Shown here: positions 16,906 to 24,250 of the stretch, one piece after another
How positions within the stretch are numbered: the first letter of the stretch is position 1
Layout: every line of letters begins with the position of its first letter
NCBI GenBank assembly: GCA_013044035.1
Contig: JABEVE010000089.1
Coordinates: forward strand, 1-37,703
Origin: Burkholderiales bacterium
GTDB taxonomy: Bacteria; Pseudomonadota; Gammaproteobacteria; Burkholderiales; Burkholderiaceae_C
Direction of reading: 5' to 3'
DNA length: 37,703 nucleotides
Program-made: the position numbers and the translations under genes
The notes under the pieces: model-generated
Told to the model about the DNA's origin: nothing
Database searches by the model: none
Seen by the model: the letters and a program-made list of their open reading frames with translations, nothing else

Positions 16906-18309
16906 TCAGGCAACGCGGCGGCCTACGCGGTGGAGCCAGACCACGTTTCCAGTGGTCGACACATTGCCCTCCGGTTGGAGGGGCGGACGCGGCTGCAGCG
17001 CAGCCGCCTCCTCGGCAAGTGGCACCCGCGCCGGCTCGGGCGGATGAACCGCCGACCCCGGGGCTTCGGCCCCCGGCTCCTCGTCCCGCTGGCTCTTGCG
17101 TCGGCGCGGGTGCTTCTTGAGGCCTCGGGGGTCATACACGGGCGGCAAGATGGCGCTCCCGAAGCCGCCGTCACCGTCCAGGCGGTCCAGTTCGTCGACC
17201 ACGTCCTGGTCCGCCAAATTGATGTAGTGCTCGGCCATGCGCGTGGACGTGTGCCCGAGCAGTTCCTTGATGACCATCGCACTGGCGCCCCGGCGCGCGT
17301 AGTACGTGGGGGCGTAATGCCGCAGGTCCCGAAACTGCAGCTTAGGCACCCCAGCCTTGATACGCACGCCGTCCCAGGCTTTGGCCACAGCGTTGGAGCT
17401 CATCGTGAACACCCGGCTGGCGTCGAGCCGCGGCACGCGCCCCAGGATGCTCAGGCTTCGCTGGCTCAACGGAACGACGGTCCACCGCCCTTTGGCGGAC
17501 GCTTCGGCACAACGCCGCTCGACGTCAATGTTTTCCCAGCGCAGGCTCAGCAGGCTGGCCTTGCGCAGCGCCGAACTCAGCGCCAACTCGACGATGGGCC
17601 AGACCTGGGGATTGTCGCACCCGGCCAGCGCGGCGATGAGCGCATCCATCTGCGCTGCGCTGATGTTGACGAAACGCCGTTTCGACTTGCCCAGGCGCAC
17701 GCCGATACAGGGGTTTTCAAAGTGCCGCCACTTCCACGTTTCGATGGCCTTGTTGAAAGTGTGCTTGAGCAGCGCCACCTCCTTCTGGACGGTGCTCTCG
17801 CTGAGGCCGTCGGCCTGCATGGTGGCCTTGAGCAGTTCGATGTCCGCCGTGGTGATGTCCTTGCACAGCTTGGCACCCAGTTGCGCAATCAACGCGTAGG
17901 TGCGCGCGGACTGCGCGCGCCGACGCTCGAGATAGGCGCTCCACCCCTGAGGCACCTCGGGCGCCTGCGGCTGCGTGCGCAGGTAGCGCCGGCCTTCACT
18001 GTCCACCTCGACGGCGAGGGCCGGCAGTCCGGCTGCGCGCACGTAGTGATTGAGGCGGGTGATTTCCGCAGCGTAGCCGCCCTTGACCAGGGTGTAGAGC
18101 TTGGCGTACTCCACCAGCAAGGCGCCCAGGCGTACCTGGCCGGGCCCGCCGAAGGCCGGGGCCTGGGTGGCATCGGCCTTGGCCTGCTCCTGGGTCATCC
18201 AGTCCTGCGCTTCCTTTTGCTTCCCGAAGCTTTTGCGCGTGGTGCGCCCATCAGGCAGACGGACCTCGGCGTGCCAGCCGTTGCGACCGGTGATACGAAA
18301 GGGCTTCAT
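16906..18309 (-). CDS. int: tyrosine recombinase / integrase
   Basis: 467 aa. An N-terminal arm-binding-like part (GRNGWHAEVRLPDGR), a core-binding SAM-like domain (about 125-205) and a catalytic domain with R249 (SALRKASL), K274, R330 (FRDLRH), H353 (LGHTSTRM) and the nucleophile Y362 (EHYINL) are visible. The HxxR histidine is replaced by R327, a less common variant. Residues 380-467 form a Pro/Glu/Arg-rich extension absent from most integrases. It would integrate and excise element A. No tRNA target or direct-repeat att pair could be seen. An inverted repeat lies 70-110 bp upstream and may be an operator or att arm. Confidence 0.88.
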   Translation of the reverse strand: MKPFRITGRNGWHAEVRLPDGRTTRKSFGKQKEAQDWMTQEQAKADATQAPAFGGPGQVRLGALLVEYAKLYTLVKGGYAAEITRLNHYVRAAGLPALAVEVDSEGRRYLRTQPQAPEVPQGWSAYLERRRAQSARTYALIAQLGAKLCKDITTADIELLKATMQADGLSESTVQKEVALLKHTFNKAIETWKWRHFENPCIGVRLGKSKRRFVNISAAQMDALIAALAGCDNPQVWPIVELALSSALRKASLLSLRWENIDVERRCAEASAKGRWTVVPLSQRSLSILGRVPRLDASRVFTMSSNAVAKAWDGVRIKAGVPKLQFRDLRHYAPTYYARRGASAMVIKELLGHTSTRMAEHYINLADQDVVDELDRLDGDGGFGSAILPPVYDPRGLKKHPRRRKSQRDEEPGAEAPGSAVHPPEPARVPLAEEAAALQPRPPLQPEGNVSTTGNVVWLHRVGRRVA

Positions 18310-18378
18310 CGCGCACTTCCCCGCAGTGTGGTGGGGAGAGACGGGACCCGAGGGGCCCGCGCGGTATTACGGTGTTCC

Positions 18379-18419
18379 TTCATGACAAGTCCTTTTGTTG
18401 GTTGGGGACTTGGCGTGAA
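18379..18419. repeat. 14-bp inverted repeat upstream of integrase
   Basis: TTCATGACAAGTCC (18379-18392) and GGACTTGGCGTGAA (18406-18419) match as inverted repeats in 12 of 14 positions with a T/G-rich 13-bp centre. Candidate operator or recombinase arm site. Confidence 0.5.
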
Positions 18420-18571
18420 GCAATCGCGTTTAGATGTCAGCGTCGGCCGCCGCATGCGAGGTCAGGAACAACCCCGCAGTCGTGGCTGGCGCGCGACATC
18501 GCGCGACGCTGGCCGACGGGATGGCACTGACAGAGTCACTGACATCCGCCCGAAATCGGACCCGAAAAAGC

Positions 18572-18610
18572 ATCAAGGCCCGACAGCTAGCGCTGTAAGG
18601 CCTTGATTTT
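18572..18610 (+). terminator. terminator-like hairpin
   Basis: ATCAAGGCC (18572-18580) pairs perfectly with GGCCTTGAT (18599-18607), followed by TTTT. The complementary strand also ends in a T run after GC, so it may act both ways. No gene directly precedes it on +. Confidence 0.55.
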
Positions 18611-18836
18611 CCTCTGTGTTTGGTGGCTCGCCGAGACGGACAGACTTGAGAACTGGGAAATAGCGCTGGACCTTTGAGAGTCGTTGCAGAGGGTTGTGCG
18701 TGATTGCGGGGCCGGCCCGTCGCCAACTGCCCTTCTGAAGCGTCTAGCGCACAGCCTCGTGCTTTTCGCTGAGCATGTGTGTTGGGCACGCGAGGTGAAC
18801 AACTCACATCGGCTGCGGCAGAGGCGGGCGTTTACC

Positions 18837-19244
18837 TCACTGGCAAATCTGCTGCCAGCGACCATCCACGCAACCGCCCACGCGGCACCCAAGCGCAGGT
18901 AGCGGGGGCAGCCCACAACTCATGGTGGGAGATTGGTTGCAGATCTCCTGCCAGCGCCCATCTACGCACGCGCCAATCGTGCAGCCGGGGTCAGGCAGCG
19001 GCGGAAGCCCGCAGCTCATAGTGGGTGCTTGATCGCATACCTGTTGCCATTGCCCGTCGACGCAAGCACCTACGTGGCAGCCCATCTGTGGCAGTGGCGG
19101 TATCCCGCACGTCATGTAGCCAGAGGTCGGCCCATTCGGGATAGGAGGGATCGGCGGAATCTGTATCGGGGCGATCTGCGCTAAAGCCGCCTGCGCGGCG
19201 AGCACCCCTACGCCGAGTAGAGAAAGGTGAAGACATCGCTTCAT
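18837..19244 (-). CDS. secreted protein with three 32-residue cysteine repeats
   Basis: 135 aa. MKRCLHLSLLGVGVLAAQAALAQ is a clear Sec signal peptide with cleavage after ALA or LAQ. A short Pro/Ile-rich spacer precedes three tandem copies of a unit reading CG[IL]PPLP..GC..G[AG]CVDG[QR]WQ.[IV]C, with period 32 residues (96 bp) and four cysteines per unit; the last copy ends at the stop. The product is probably periplasmic or extracellular with disulfide-bonded modules. AAGGGG lies about 8 nt before ATG 19244. No family recognised. It is not part of an operon. Confidence 0.75.
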   Translation of the reverse strand: MKRCLHLSLLGVGVLAAQAALAQIAPIQIPPIPPIPNGPTSGYMTCGIPPLPQMGCHVGACVDGQWQQVCDQAPTMSCGLPPLPDPGCTIGACVDGRWQEICNQSPTMSCGLPPLPALGCRVGGCVDGRWQQICQ

Positions 19245-19487
19245 AGGCCGGCCCCTTCGCTCATTGCGCGGATCTTAGCTGGTGTTACGGCCCCAAGCTG
19301 CTGCGGAGCTGCAGATAGCGTGTCGCCCTTGCGGGTCGGAGGAAGTCAAAGATTACCTAGATGCTAGCTTCCGCTGCCATTTTGAGATCGCCTGCAATAT
19401 TCAAGGCCCATATACTCACGCGCTCTACTCGACTTCCCCAAGAGAGCCAAAATCTACCCGAAATATAAGATTTAAATCGCCGAATGA

Positions 19488-19757
19488 CTATTTTCTATTA
19501 AATATGGGGTGCAAAATCTTCTCATAATCCCGCGAGAGGGCGGTGATCAGCGAGAAGCCAGTGATCTGCCACAGATATTCGGCGATCGAACCATGCCTTG
19601 TAATCATGGACGTCAATATTGATGCAATTAATCCGAACAGAGCTGTCCATCCGAAAATTGCAGTAACCACCTCCCAACGCCTTGATCCATGCGTCCCGCC
19701 CAGCAAATTCGCAGCGAGAATTATAAGCGCAGGAATTACTTGACTCAAGATATCCAT
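19488..19757 (-). CDS. small membrane protein, hypothetical
   Basis: 89 aa with three likely membrane segments: VIPALIILAANLLGG, VVTAIFGWTALFGLIASILT and ITGFSLITAL. ATG 19757 has GGAG 11 nt upstream. Base composition is clearly AT-richer than the flanking elements, indicating separate acquisition. Function unknown. Confidence 0.6.
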   Translation of the reverse strand: MDILSQVIPALIILAANLLGGTHGSRRWEVVTAIFGWTALFGLIASILTSMITRHGSIAEYLWQITGFSLITALSRDYEKILHPIFNRK

Positions 19758-20040
19758 GGTTTCGTATGCTCCCCCGCTGATCGGCTACACTGAAAAACGA
19801 GACTTCCGCCTCTGCGCGGAAGAGAGCGGTGAGGAAGTCGAGCTTCACGGAGACCCAGATCCGGGCGATCCTTGGCGAAGGGAAGGTAGATCTTCCGGTG
19901 ACGGAGGAGTACCGTAGGCACGGCATCAGCACGTAGGGGCCACTCCTTCACCACGCGCCACGTCTGGTCTTGCGGCTTTCGAGGATAGCGTGCAAAATCG
20001 GCGCATTGAATAACATCGGCAGTTCCTTCATGGGGGACTT

Positions 20041-20445
20041 ATGAGTGGCGACAGAACACTTCAGAACGAAAATCACGAATTTCAAAGAAAACTAGAACAA
20101 GAGAGGCGACTTCATGACTACGCGGTTCAATCCACAAAACTCCTAATTACTTTGAATTCCGGCTCAGCGCTAGCCGTTCTCGCATTTACTCAAGCGTTGA
20201 TTGCAAAACAAATATTCAGCAACTACAAATATTTCGCTCTATCAGCAATTCTGGTATACATTTCGGGCGCCGGGGCCGGGGCAATTTCGCTGCTCGTTAG
20301 AGGGCAGAGAGAACTGCACAGCTCAACGAAAAGCCGTTATCTACGAAGGTGGGAAAACGCTTACATCGGCCTTTATGGATGGGCTACCGCCTCATTCGTG
20401 ATAGGGTCGCTCGTCAGCATCGTCGGAATTCTTTGTAGATTTTAA
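20041..20445 (+). CDS. membrane protein with N-terminal coiled coil, hypothetical
   Basis: 134 aa. The first 35 residues are charged and helical (NHEFQRKLEQERRLHDYAV). Membrane segments follow: LLITLNSGSALAVLAFTQAL, ALSAILVYISGAGAGAISLLV and ATASFVIGSLVSIVGILC. GGGGGA precedes ATG 20041. AT-rich like its neighbours. The plan resembles small membrane effectors of phage-defence cassettes, but no known family is recognised. Confidence 0.65.
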   Translation: MSGDRTLQNENHEFQRKLEQERRLHDYAVQSTKLLITLNSGSALAVLAFTQALIAKQIFSNYKYFALSAILVYISGAGAGAISLLVRGQRELHSSTKSRYLRRWENAYIGLYGWATASFVIGSLVSIVGILCRF

Positions 20446-20521
20446 TAAGAAACCCTTCACCCTATGCAGCGGGGCGCTGGCCGTGTCTCCGATTGCGGCT
20501 GGGGTGCGCTGACCAGCGGCG

Positions 20522-20662
20522 ATGGCGCGCTTGGGACTCGGATTGATCGGCGATCCGGTCAACAAGACCAAATCGTTGGTGCTGACCGAGGAGGGACTGC
20601 GCGAGTCCGAGCGCCTCTTCAGGCAAAACTTCGAACGCTCGCGGCCCCGCAAGCAATCATGA
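20522..20662 (+). pseudogene. DUF6429-family remnant
   Basis: IGDPVNKTKSLVLTEEGLRESERLF followed by a short basic tail matches the C-terminal half of the DUF6429 family as I remember it. The upstream part appears in another frame (GWGALTS, about 20500-20520), so the gene is frameshifted and its N-terminus lost. Confidence 0.5.
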
Positions 20663-20713
20663 AACGAACTTCCAACTCACGACACTAGCCAGGGTTTCCC
20701 ACGGCGATGGCGC

Positions 20714-21058
20714 TCAATTTACTTTGCAGGGAAAGGCTTCTTTCATGGCGAGCCAAATCAGCGTATCCGGGGGCAACTCCCAGATCTTTGCATTATTTTT
20801 CAAGTAGTTTAAAGTAATCTGCACCTCTTGCCCAACAGTAACGCCCTGCGGAAAATCGCATTTCAGGCGGACAGAGGTGTAGTTAAAATAACTATTGGCA
20901 GCCCCAGCCACGTAACCCTGCCAAAACTGATAATTTGGGTCGCGCATGCTCTGCAGAGAATAGTACAAATCAGTTGTTGTGATGGCATTATTCGCGTTCG
21001 CAACGACTGGCGCGCAAACCAAAACACCCAACGCAAGAGTTAAAATTAGCTTTTTCAT
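20714..21058 (-). CDS. Rap1a/Tai family immunity-like secreted protein
   Basis: 114 aa. MKKLILTLALGVLVCAPVVANA is a signal peptide, so the protein is periplasmic. The mature part carries YVAGAANSYF, then C..PQGVTVGQEVQITLNYL and AMKEAFPC, the layout of the Rap1a/Tai family (type VI secretion amidase immunity proteins), which has two conserved cysteines. GGGG precedes ATG 21058. No effector gene is adjacent, so it may be an orphan immunity gene or a relative with another role. Confidence 0.7.
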   Translation of the reverse strand: MKKLILTLALGVLVCAPVVANANNAITTTDLYYSLQSMRDPNYQFWQGYVAGAANSYFNYTSVRLKCDFPQGVTVGQEVQITLNYLKNNAKIWELPPDTLIWLAMKEAFPCKVN

Positions 21059-21176
21059 ACCCCCGATCCTGCGTAAACATCATTTCCCTGGAGAGCCTGT
21101 GGGCACATTTGGGCCACACGTAGCAGCATTCCTCCTTTGCAACCAAAATTGTACGCTCCGCAACTCAATCATTTAG

Positions 21177-21590
21177 GTTCAACTTGAAGTCGTCGCCGCT
21201 CGACCTCCGATTGCTTCTGCATTTTACCGCTCAGGCAGGGGTTATTGCACGCTGAAACTGCATGCCAAGAGTACGACCCAGAGCCACCGGGCGGCGGTGT
21301 ACTTCGTGGACCCCGTGGTGCGCGAGGGGCTGACGCTCGAGCGAGCGCTGCACAAGGCCAAGGAGGAGAGACAAGCTCCTGAAGCCGCGGGCTGGAACCC
21401 GGCCGCATTGGACCAGGCTGCGCTCGACGGCTTGAGGAACGGCGCGTTCGAGGACAGTGAAGAAGAAGAAGGCGAAGCCGTGGTAGAGGAGTTCTACTCC
21501 GCGGCGCCAGCACAGCCGACCACGACGCTGGCAGACAAGCTCGCGGCCGGCCGCCAATATTCGAGCCGAACCCTCGCGGGAGCGCTGTGA
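21177..21590 (+). CDS. fragment of an unrecognised gene (C-terminal part)
   Basis: The open frame from the stop at 21174 reads YRSGRGYCTLKLHAKSTT, AAVYFVDPVVREGLTLERAL, a Glu-rich stretch and LAAGRQYSSRTLAGAL. GTG 21297 is the only ordinary start, yet protein-like sequence extends upstream to about 21215, so this looks like the 3' end of a larger gene cut at the element border. No family assigned. Confidence 0.4.
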   Translation, partial: VQLEVVAARPPIASAFYRSGRGYCTLKLHAKSTTQSHRAAVYFVDPVVREGLTLERALHKAKEERQAPEAAGWNPAALDQAALDGLRNGAFEDSEEEEGEAVVEEFYSAAPAQPTTTLADKLAAGRQYSSRTLAGAL

Positions 21591-21608
21591 GGCTTGAGAG
21601 CCGCAGAG

Positions 21609-22098
21609 GGCGGTTGGGGGAGCCAGCGCCATAGGCGCTGGGGGTGGGCGCGTCCAGCGCCTACCCGCCCGAGGCCGACAGGCCGAGCGGCCGGGGGAGC
21701 CGGTGGCGTGCGAGCTTACGCAGCGGCGAAGCCGGCGGCGGGCGTCCAGCCCGACGACCTGCCGCGCGTCAGCGGCGGCAGGCTGCGAAGCGAGAGGCGG
21801 CCCAAGCCGCCGGTAGCCACCGGGGGCGCAAGCCCCCGTCCCCAACCGCCGCAGGCGCGGGGCACCTCGGTTCCAGGTGCGGCGTCCAGCCGCAGGTCGA
21901 AGACCCGACCGTAGCGCGTAGCGCGCAGGGAAGCCGCAGAAGCGGGGTGCCCCGCGCTTGCGCGGGGGACGGCCCGAGCCCGCGCAAGCGGGCGCTGGAG
22001 CGCGCAGCGCGAAAGGCAAGGAGAAGCGGCGATTGCGGGCGTCCAGCCCGCAAAACAAGGCGTGCGGCCCTAGCCGCCGAGCGCAGCGAGAGCCTTGT
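21609..22098 (+). other. hairpin-dense gene-free region 2 (structured RNA or single-strand origin candidate)
   Basis: About 490 nt without a credible gene. A long-range helix GGCGGTTGGGG (21609-21619) with 21840-21850 closes a first domain holding these hairpins: 21623-21641 (8 bp), 21643-21665 (9 bp, loop GTCCA), 21739-21753 (loop GTCCA), 21758-21782 (7 bp), 21796-21811 (loop CCAA) and 21821-21838 (7 bp, loop GCAA). The second half has hairpins at 21862-21880, 21878-21894 (loop GTCCA), 21895-21905, 21950-21967 (7 bp, loop CTTG), 21978-21993 (6 bp, loop GCAA) and 22033-22053 (8 bp, loop GTCCA), and a closing ACAAGGC/GCCTTGT helix (22055-22061/22092-22098) around GCGGC-CCTA-GCCGC. GNRA and CUUG loops on + suggest RNA from this strand. 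Confidence 0.55.
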
Positions 22099-22166
22099 GG
22101 TCGGCGTTTCGACGCGCAGGCCAACCCGGCCGAAGATATTGTTTTCGACGGCGCACTGTGGGGGAT

Positions 22167-22200
22167 GTCTTGCGCGGCGTCTTGTTCGCCACCGCAAGAC
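22167..22200 (+). promoter_or_regulatory. nested hairpin in the leader of the relaxation-like gene
   Basis: GTCTTGCG (22167-22174) pairs with CGCAAGAC (22193-22200), with GGCG/CGCC (22176-22179/22187-22190) inside. It ends 22 nt before the start codon of the next gene and could control translation. Confidence 0.4.
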
Positions 22201-22222
22201 CCACCACAAGGAAACCGTCAAG

Positions 22223-23068
22223 ATGAAACATCTGGAACACCCCTTGGGCGATCCGCCCAAGCGCAGCTACACCCCGGAGCAGCAGCAGGCCCTGCAGCGG
22301 CAGGCCGAGCGCGCGCGCAGCGCAGCGGCGGCCTCTGGCATTTCTCCCCGCCAGGCGCGCTTGAACAAGGTCCGCGCCGCTCTCCTCCTGACCTACCGCT
22401 GGCAATTCACGTCGCCGGCCCTGCTGGACACCCATGTCCAAGGGCGGTCCGGCCTCGCACGGGATTTGACCCGTGGCCAGGCGCTCGATGAGCACCCGGT
22501 CCCCGGTCCTGGCCGGATGCTCGACCTGCCGGCCTCGGTGGTCACGCTGGCCCCGCTCGGGCTCGAGTGGCTCGAGCCCACTTTGGACGAGCCCCTCGAT
22601 TACGCCGCAGAGGTGCCTTGGCACCAGTTGCGGCATGACCTGACCGTGCAGCGCATGACCCTTGGCGCGCTTCGTAGCGAGAAAATCACGGCCTACCGTA
22701 CCCCGTTGGAGATCGCGGCGAAAAGCGTGCGGGGGCGCAAACAGCCGGACGCGGTGTGGATGTTGTCCAGCGGGGACCGAGCGGCCTTCGAGCTCGAATT
22801 GACCGTCAAAAAGGGGCGTGAATTCGACGAAACCTGCCGCGCCATCATCGAAGCGCTGGACCGTGCCAAACCTGATGCGTACGACCGGTTCGTGCTCGCC
22901 AGCCCCAGCCGGGCCATCCTGACCCGGTACCGCCAAGCATTGCGCGCAGGCGCCAGTATCCAACTCTGGGAACGAAACGACCAGCGCCAGTGGCGGAAGG
23001 CAGAGGGATTCCTACAGATTCCGGACTGGGTGGCCGGGCGCATCCTGCTCCAGGAGGTGGCACTGTGA
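22223..23068 (+). CDS. replication-relaxation-like protein (winged helix plus PD...ExE...K core)
   Basis: 281 aa. A basic, Gln/Ala-rich N-terminus precedes a helical winged-helix-like part (ARLNKVRAALLLTYRWQF; VVTLAPLGLEWL). The core has QPDAVW with P175-D176, then AFELELTVKKG with E190, E192 and K196, the same plan as the protein at 5384-6670. These features fit Replic_Relax-type proteins of mobile elements; nuclease-like geometry is inferred only from the acidic/lysine pattern. ATG 22223 has AAGGA 10 nt upstream. The frame is open upstream to 21644, but that part is the hairpin array and not protein-like. The stop overlaps the next start (GTGA). Confidence 0.6.
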   Translation: MKHLEHPLGDPPKRSYTPEQQQALQRQAERARSAAAASGISPRQARLNKVRAALLLTYRWQFTSPALLDTHVQGRSGLARDLTRGQALDEHPVPGPGRMLDLPASVVTLAPLGLEWLEPTLDEPLDYAAEVPWHQLRHDLTVQRMTLGALRSEKITAYRTPLEIAAKSVRGRKQPDAVWMLSSGDRAAFELELTVKKGREFDETCRAIIEALDRAKPDAYDRFVLASPSRAILTRYRQALRAGASIQLWERNDQRQWRKAEGFLQIPDWVAGRILLQEVAL

Positions 23069-23763
23069 AATCCCCTCTCCTCTGTCTCCTTGTCGCCGGC
23101 ACCATGCTGCTGAGCGCTTGCGGCCCGGACCTCCAGCAGCAAGTGGACACCCTGCAGCAGACCAACGCCGCGCTGTACTCGGAAAACCTGAACCTGCGCG
23201 CCCAGATCGCTGGCTACAACCGGGCGCAAGCTCTCGCCGAAGCGAAAGCCAAGGGTGTGGAACAGGCCAGGATCCAAGCTGGCCAACGACTCGCAACGGT
23301 CGCGCCTGCCTGTGACATCGTGCCCTTCGCGTGCTCCGCGTCGTTCAGGCGCGAAGCCGATTTTGCGGCGGCGCATTTCCCTGCAGACCCGCCCCTTGCC
23401 ATTGCTTGGACGCTGGTCACCGCCGCGGTGCTGCTGGCACTCGTGGTCGGCTCCCTCAATGTCTTGTGGGGCTTCTATGCACGCTCGTGGCGCCCGGAAT
23501 TGGATCGTGCACGGGCTGCACGCGAAATCCTGGCGACGGCCGACACGCGGCGCGCCGAGGTCGAGCGCATGTGCGACGCCATGGACGAGCTGGTCGCACA
23601 GGAACGGCGGCGGCTTCAGTTGCTGCAGGAGAAGACCGCTGCCGCAGGCGCTGGCTTGGAGGATGTGGGGCGGCAGGTGGTGGCTGCACGGTCCGAACTG
23701 GCCAGGCTGCATGTGGAATGCGAGCACATGCGCAGCGTGCGCGATGCCCTCTCGGGCTTGTGA
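23065..23763 (+). CDS. coiled-coil membrane lipoprotein, hypothetical
   Basis: 232 aa. Signal peptide with lipobox LLSAC (lipidated Cys about residue 18). A short coiled coil (LQQQVDTLQQTNAALYSENL) lies on the outer side. A membrane segment IAWTLVTAAVLLALVVGSLNV follows at about 110-130, then a long C-terminal coiled coil rich in Arg/Glu. GTG 23065 overlaps the previous stop and has AGGAGG 7 nt upstream, so it is translationally coupled to the relaxation-like gene. The lipobox plus internal transmembrane helix is unusual. A role in the envelope during element transfer is only a guess. Confidence 0.65.
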   Translation: MKSPLLCLLVAGTMLLSACGPDLQQQVDTLQQTNAALYSENLNLRAQIAGYNRAQALAEAKAKGVEQARIQAGQRLATVAPACDIVPFACSASFRREADFAAAHFPADPPLAIAWTLVTAAVLLALVVGSLNVLWGFYARSWRPELDRARAAREILATADTRRAEVERMCDAMDELVAQERRRLQLLQEKTAAAGAGLEDVGRQVVAARSELARLHVECEHMRSVRDALSGL

Positions 23764-24050
23764 CTTCCTCCGCCGGCAATAACTTGGCACGCCACGGCCT
23801 ACAGCCCACAGAGCCGATTCCTTGGGCACTTTCTTTCCTCTTTGTGGAGGAAAGTGCAATCCATTGGTTGCGGCAACCTGGGTGGCTCAGACGGGTCCGC
23901 GCCCCCGTCCACCACGGCCGACGCGAATGCCCATCGCGAGGGCCGTCCCCTGGCCAGCCCTCCCGCTGTGCAGCCCCTTCGCCTCGTCCGCCTGAATACC
24001 TACTCTGCAAAAAGGCGCGATTTTGTTTTTGTTGGCGGTCTGTGCAGAGG

Positions 24051-24248
24051 ATGGAAAGAAAGACCACCAACCGGCAGGCCCGCTCCCAGCGCGTTCGCCG
24101 ACCCCCTGCGATCGATGGCATTGCGGTAGATTTCCCCTTCGACGATCTGGCCCCGCCGAGCGCGAAGGAGATTGCCCTGGTGTTCGGCATCCTGCCGGAC
24201 ATCCTCGACGATCTGCTGGTCGCCCCCGAAGCCCCCAAGGAGGACTGA
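24051..24248 (+). CDS. 65-aa protein upstream of the serine recombinase
   Basis: The N-terminus is strongly basic (MERKTTNRQARSQRVRRPP) and the C-terminus acidic (DILDDLLVAPEAPKED). AGAGG precedes ATG 24051. It stops 2 bp before the recombinase start, and its last codons contain that gene's AGGAGG ribosome site, so the two are one operon. Size and linkage would fit a recombination directionality factor; no family is recognised. Confidence 0.55.
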   Translation: MERKTTNRQARSQRVRRPPAIDGIAVDFPFDDLAPPSAKEIALVFGILPDILDDLLVAPEAPKED

Positions 24249-24250
24249 GC

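Larger units (their letters stand above)
18310..18836. other. gene-free stretch upstream of integrase
   Basis: It holds the inverted repeat at 18379-18419 and a terminator-like hairpin at 18572-18610. This is the expected place for an attachment site, but no matching direct repeat was found in the left part of the window by eye. Confidence 0.35.

Noticed and set aside
16837-18606. 589-aa open frame on + opposite the integrase
   Set aside because: It is the antisense of a clear tyrosine recombinase; the sequence has no domain pattern and arises from GC-rich codon bias.
18420-18836. tRNA or tmRNA gene as integration target
   Set aside because: No T-arm-like GTTCGA motif in a foldable cloverleaf context was found; the hairpin at 18572 looks like a terminator.
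19282-19527. 81-aa frame on +
   Set aside because: Weak start, runs into the 3' end of the membrane gene on minus, unbalanced composition.
19745-19954. 69-aa frame on minus upstream of the small membrane gene
   Set aside because: Competing frames of equal length in the same place and no ribosome site; might be a decayed sequence but no family can be supported.
21644-22222. N-terminal extension of the relaxation-like gene through the hairpin array
   Set aside because: Low-complexity Arg/Ala/Gly translation, no start with ribosome site, and the DNA is palindromic; ATG 22223 has AAGGA and begins the recognisable protein.
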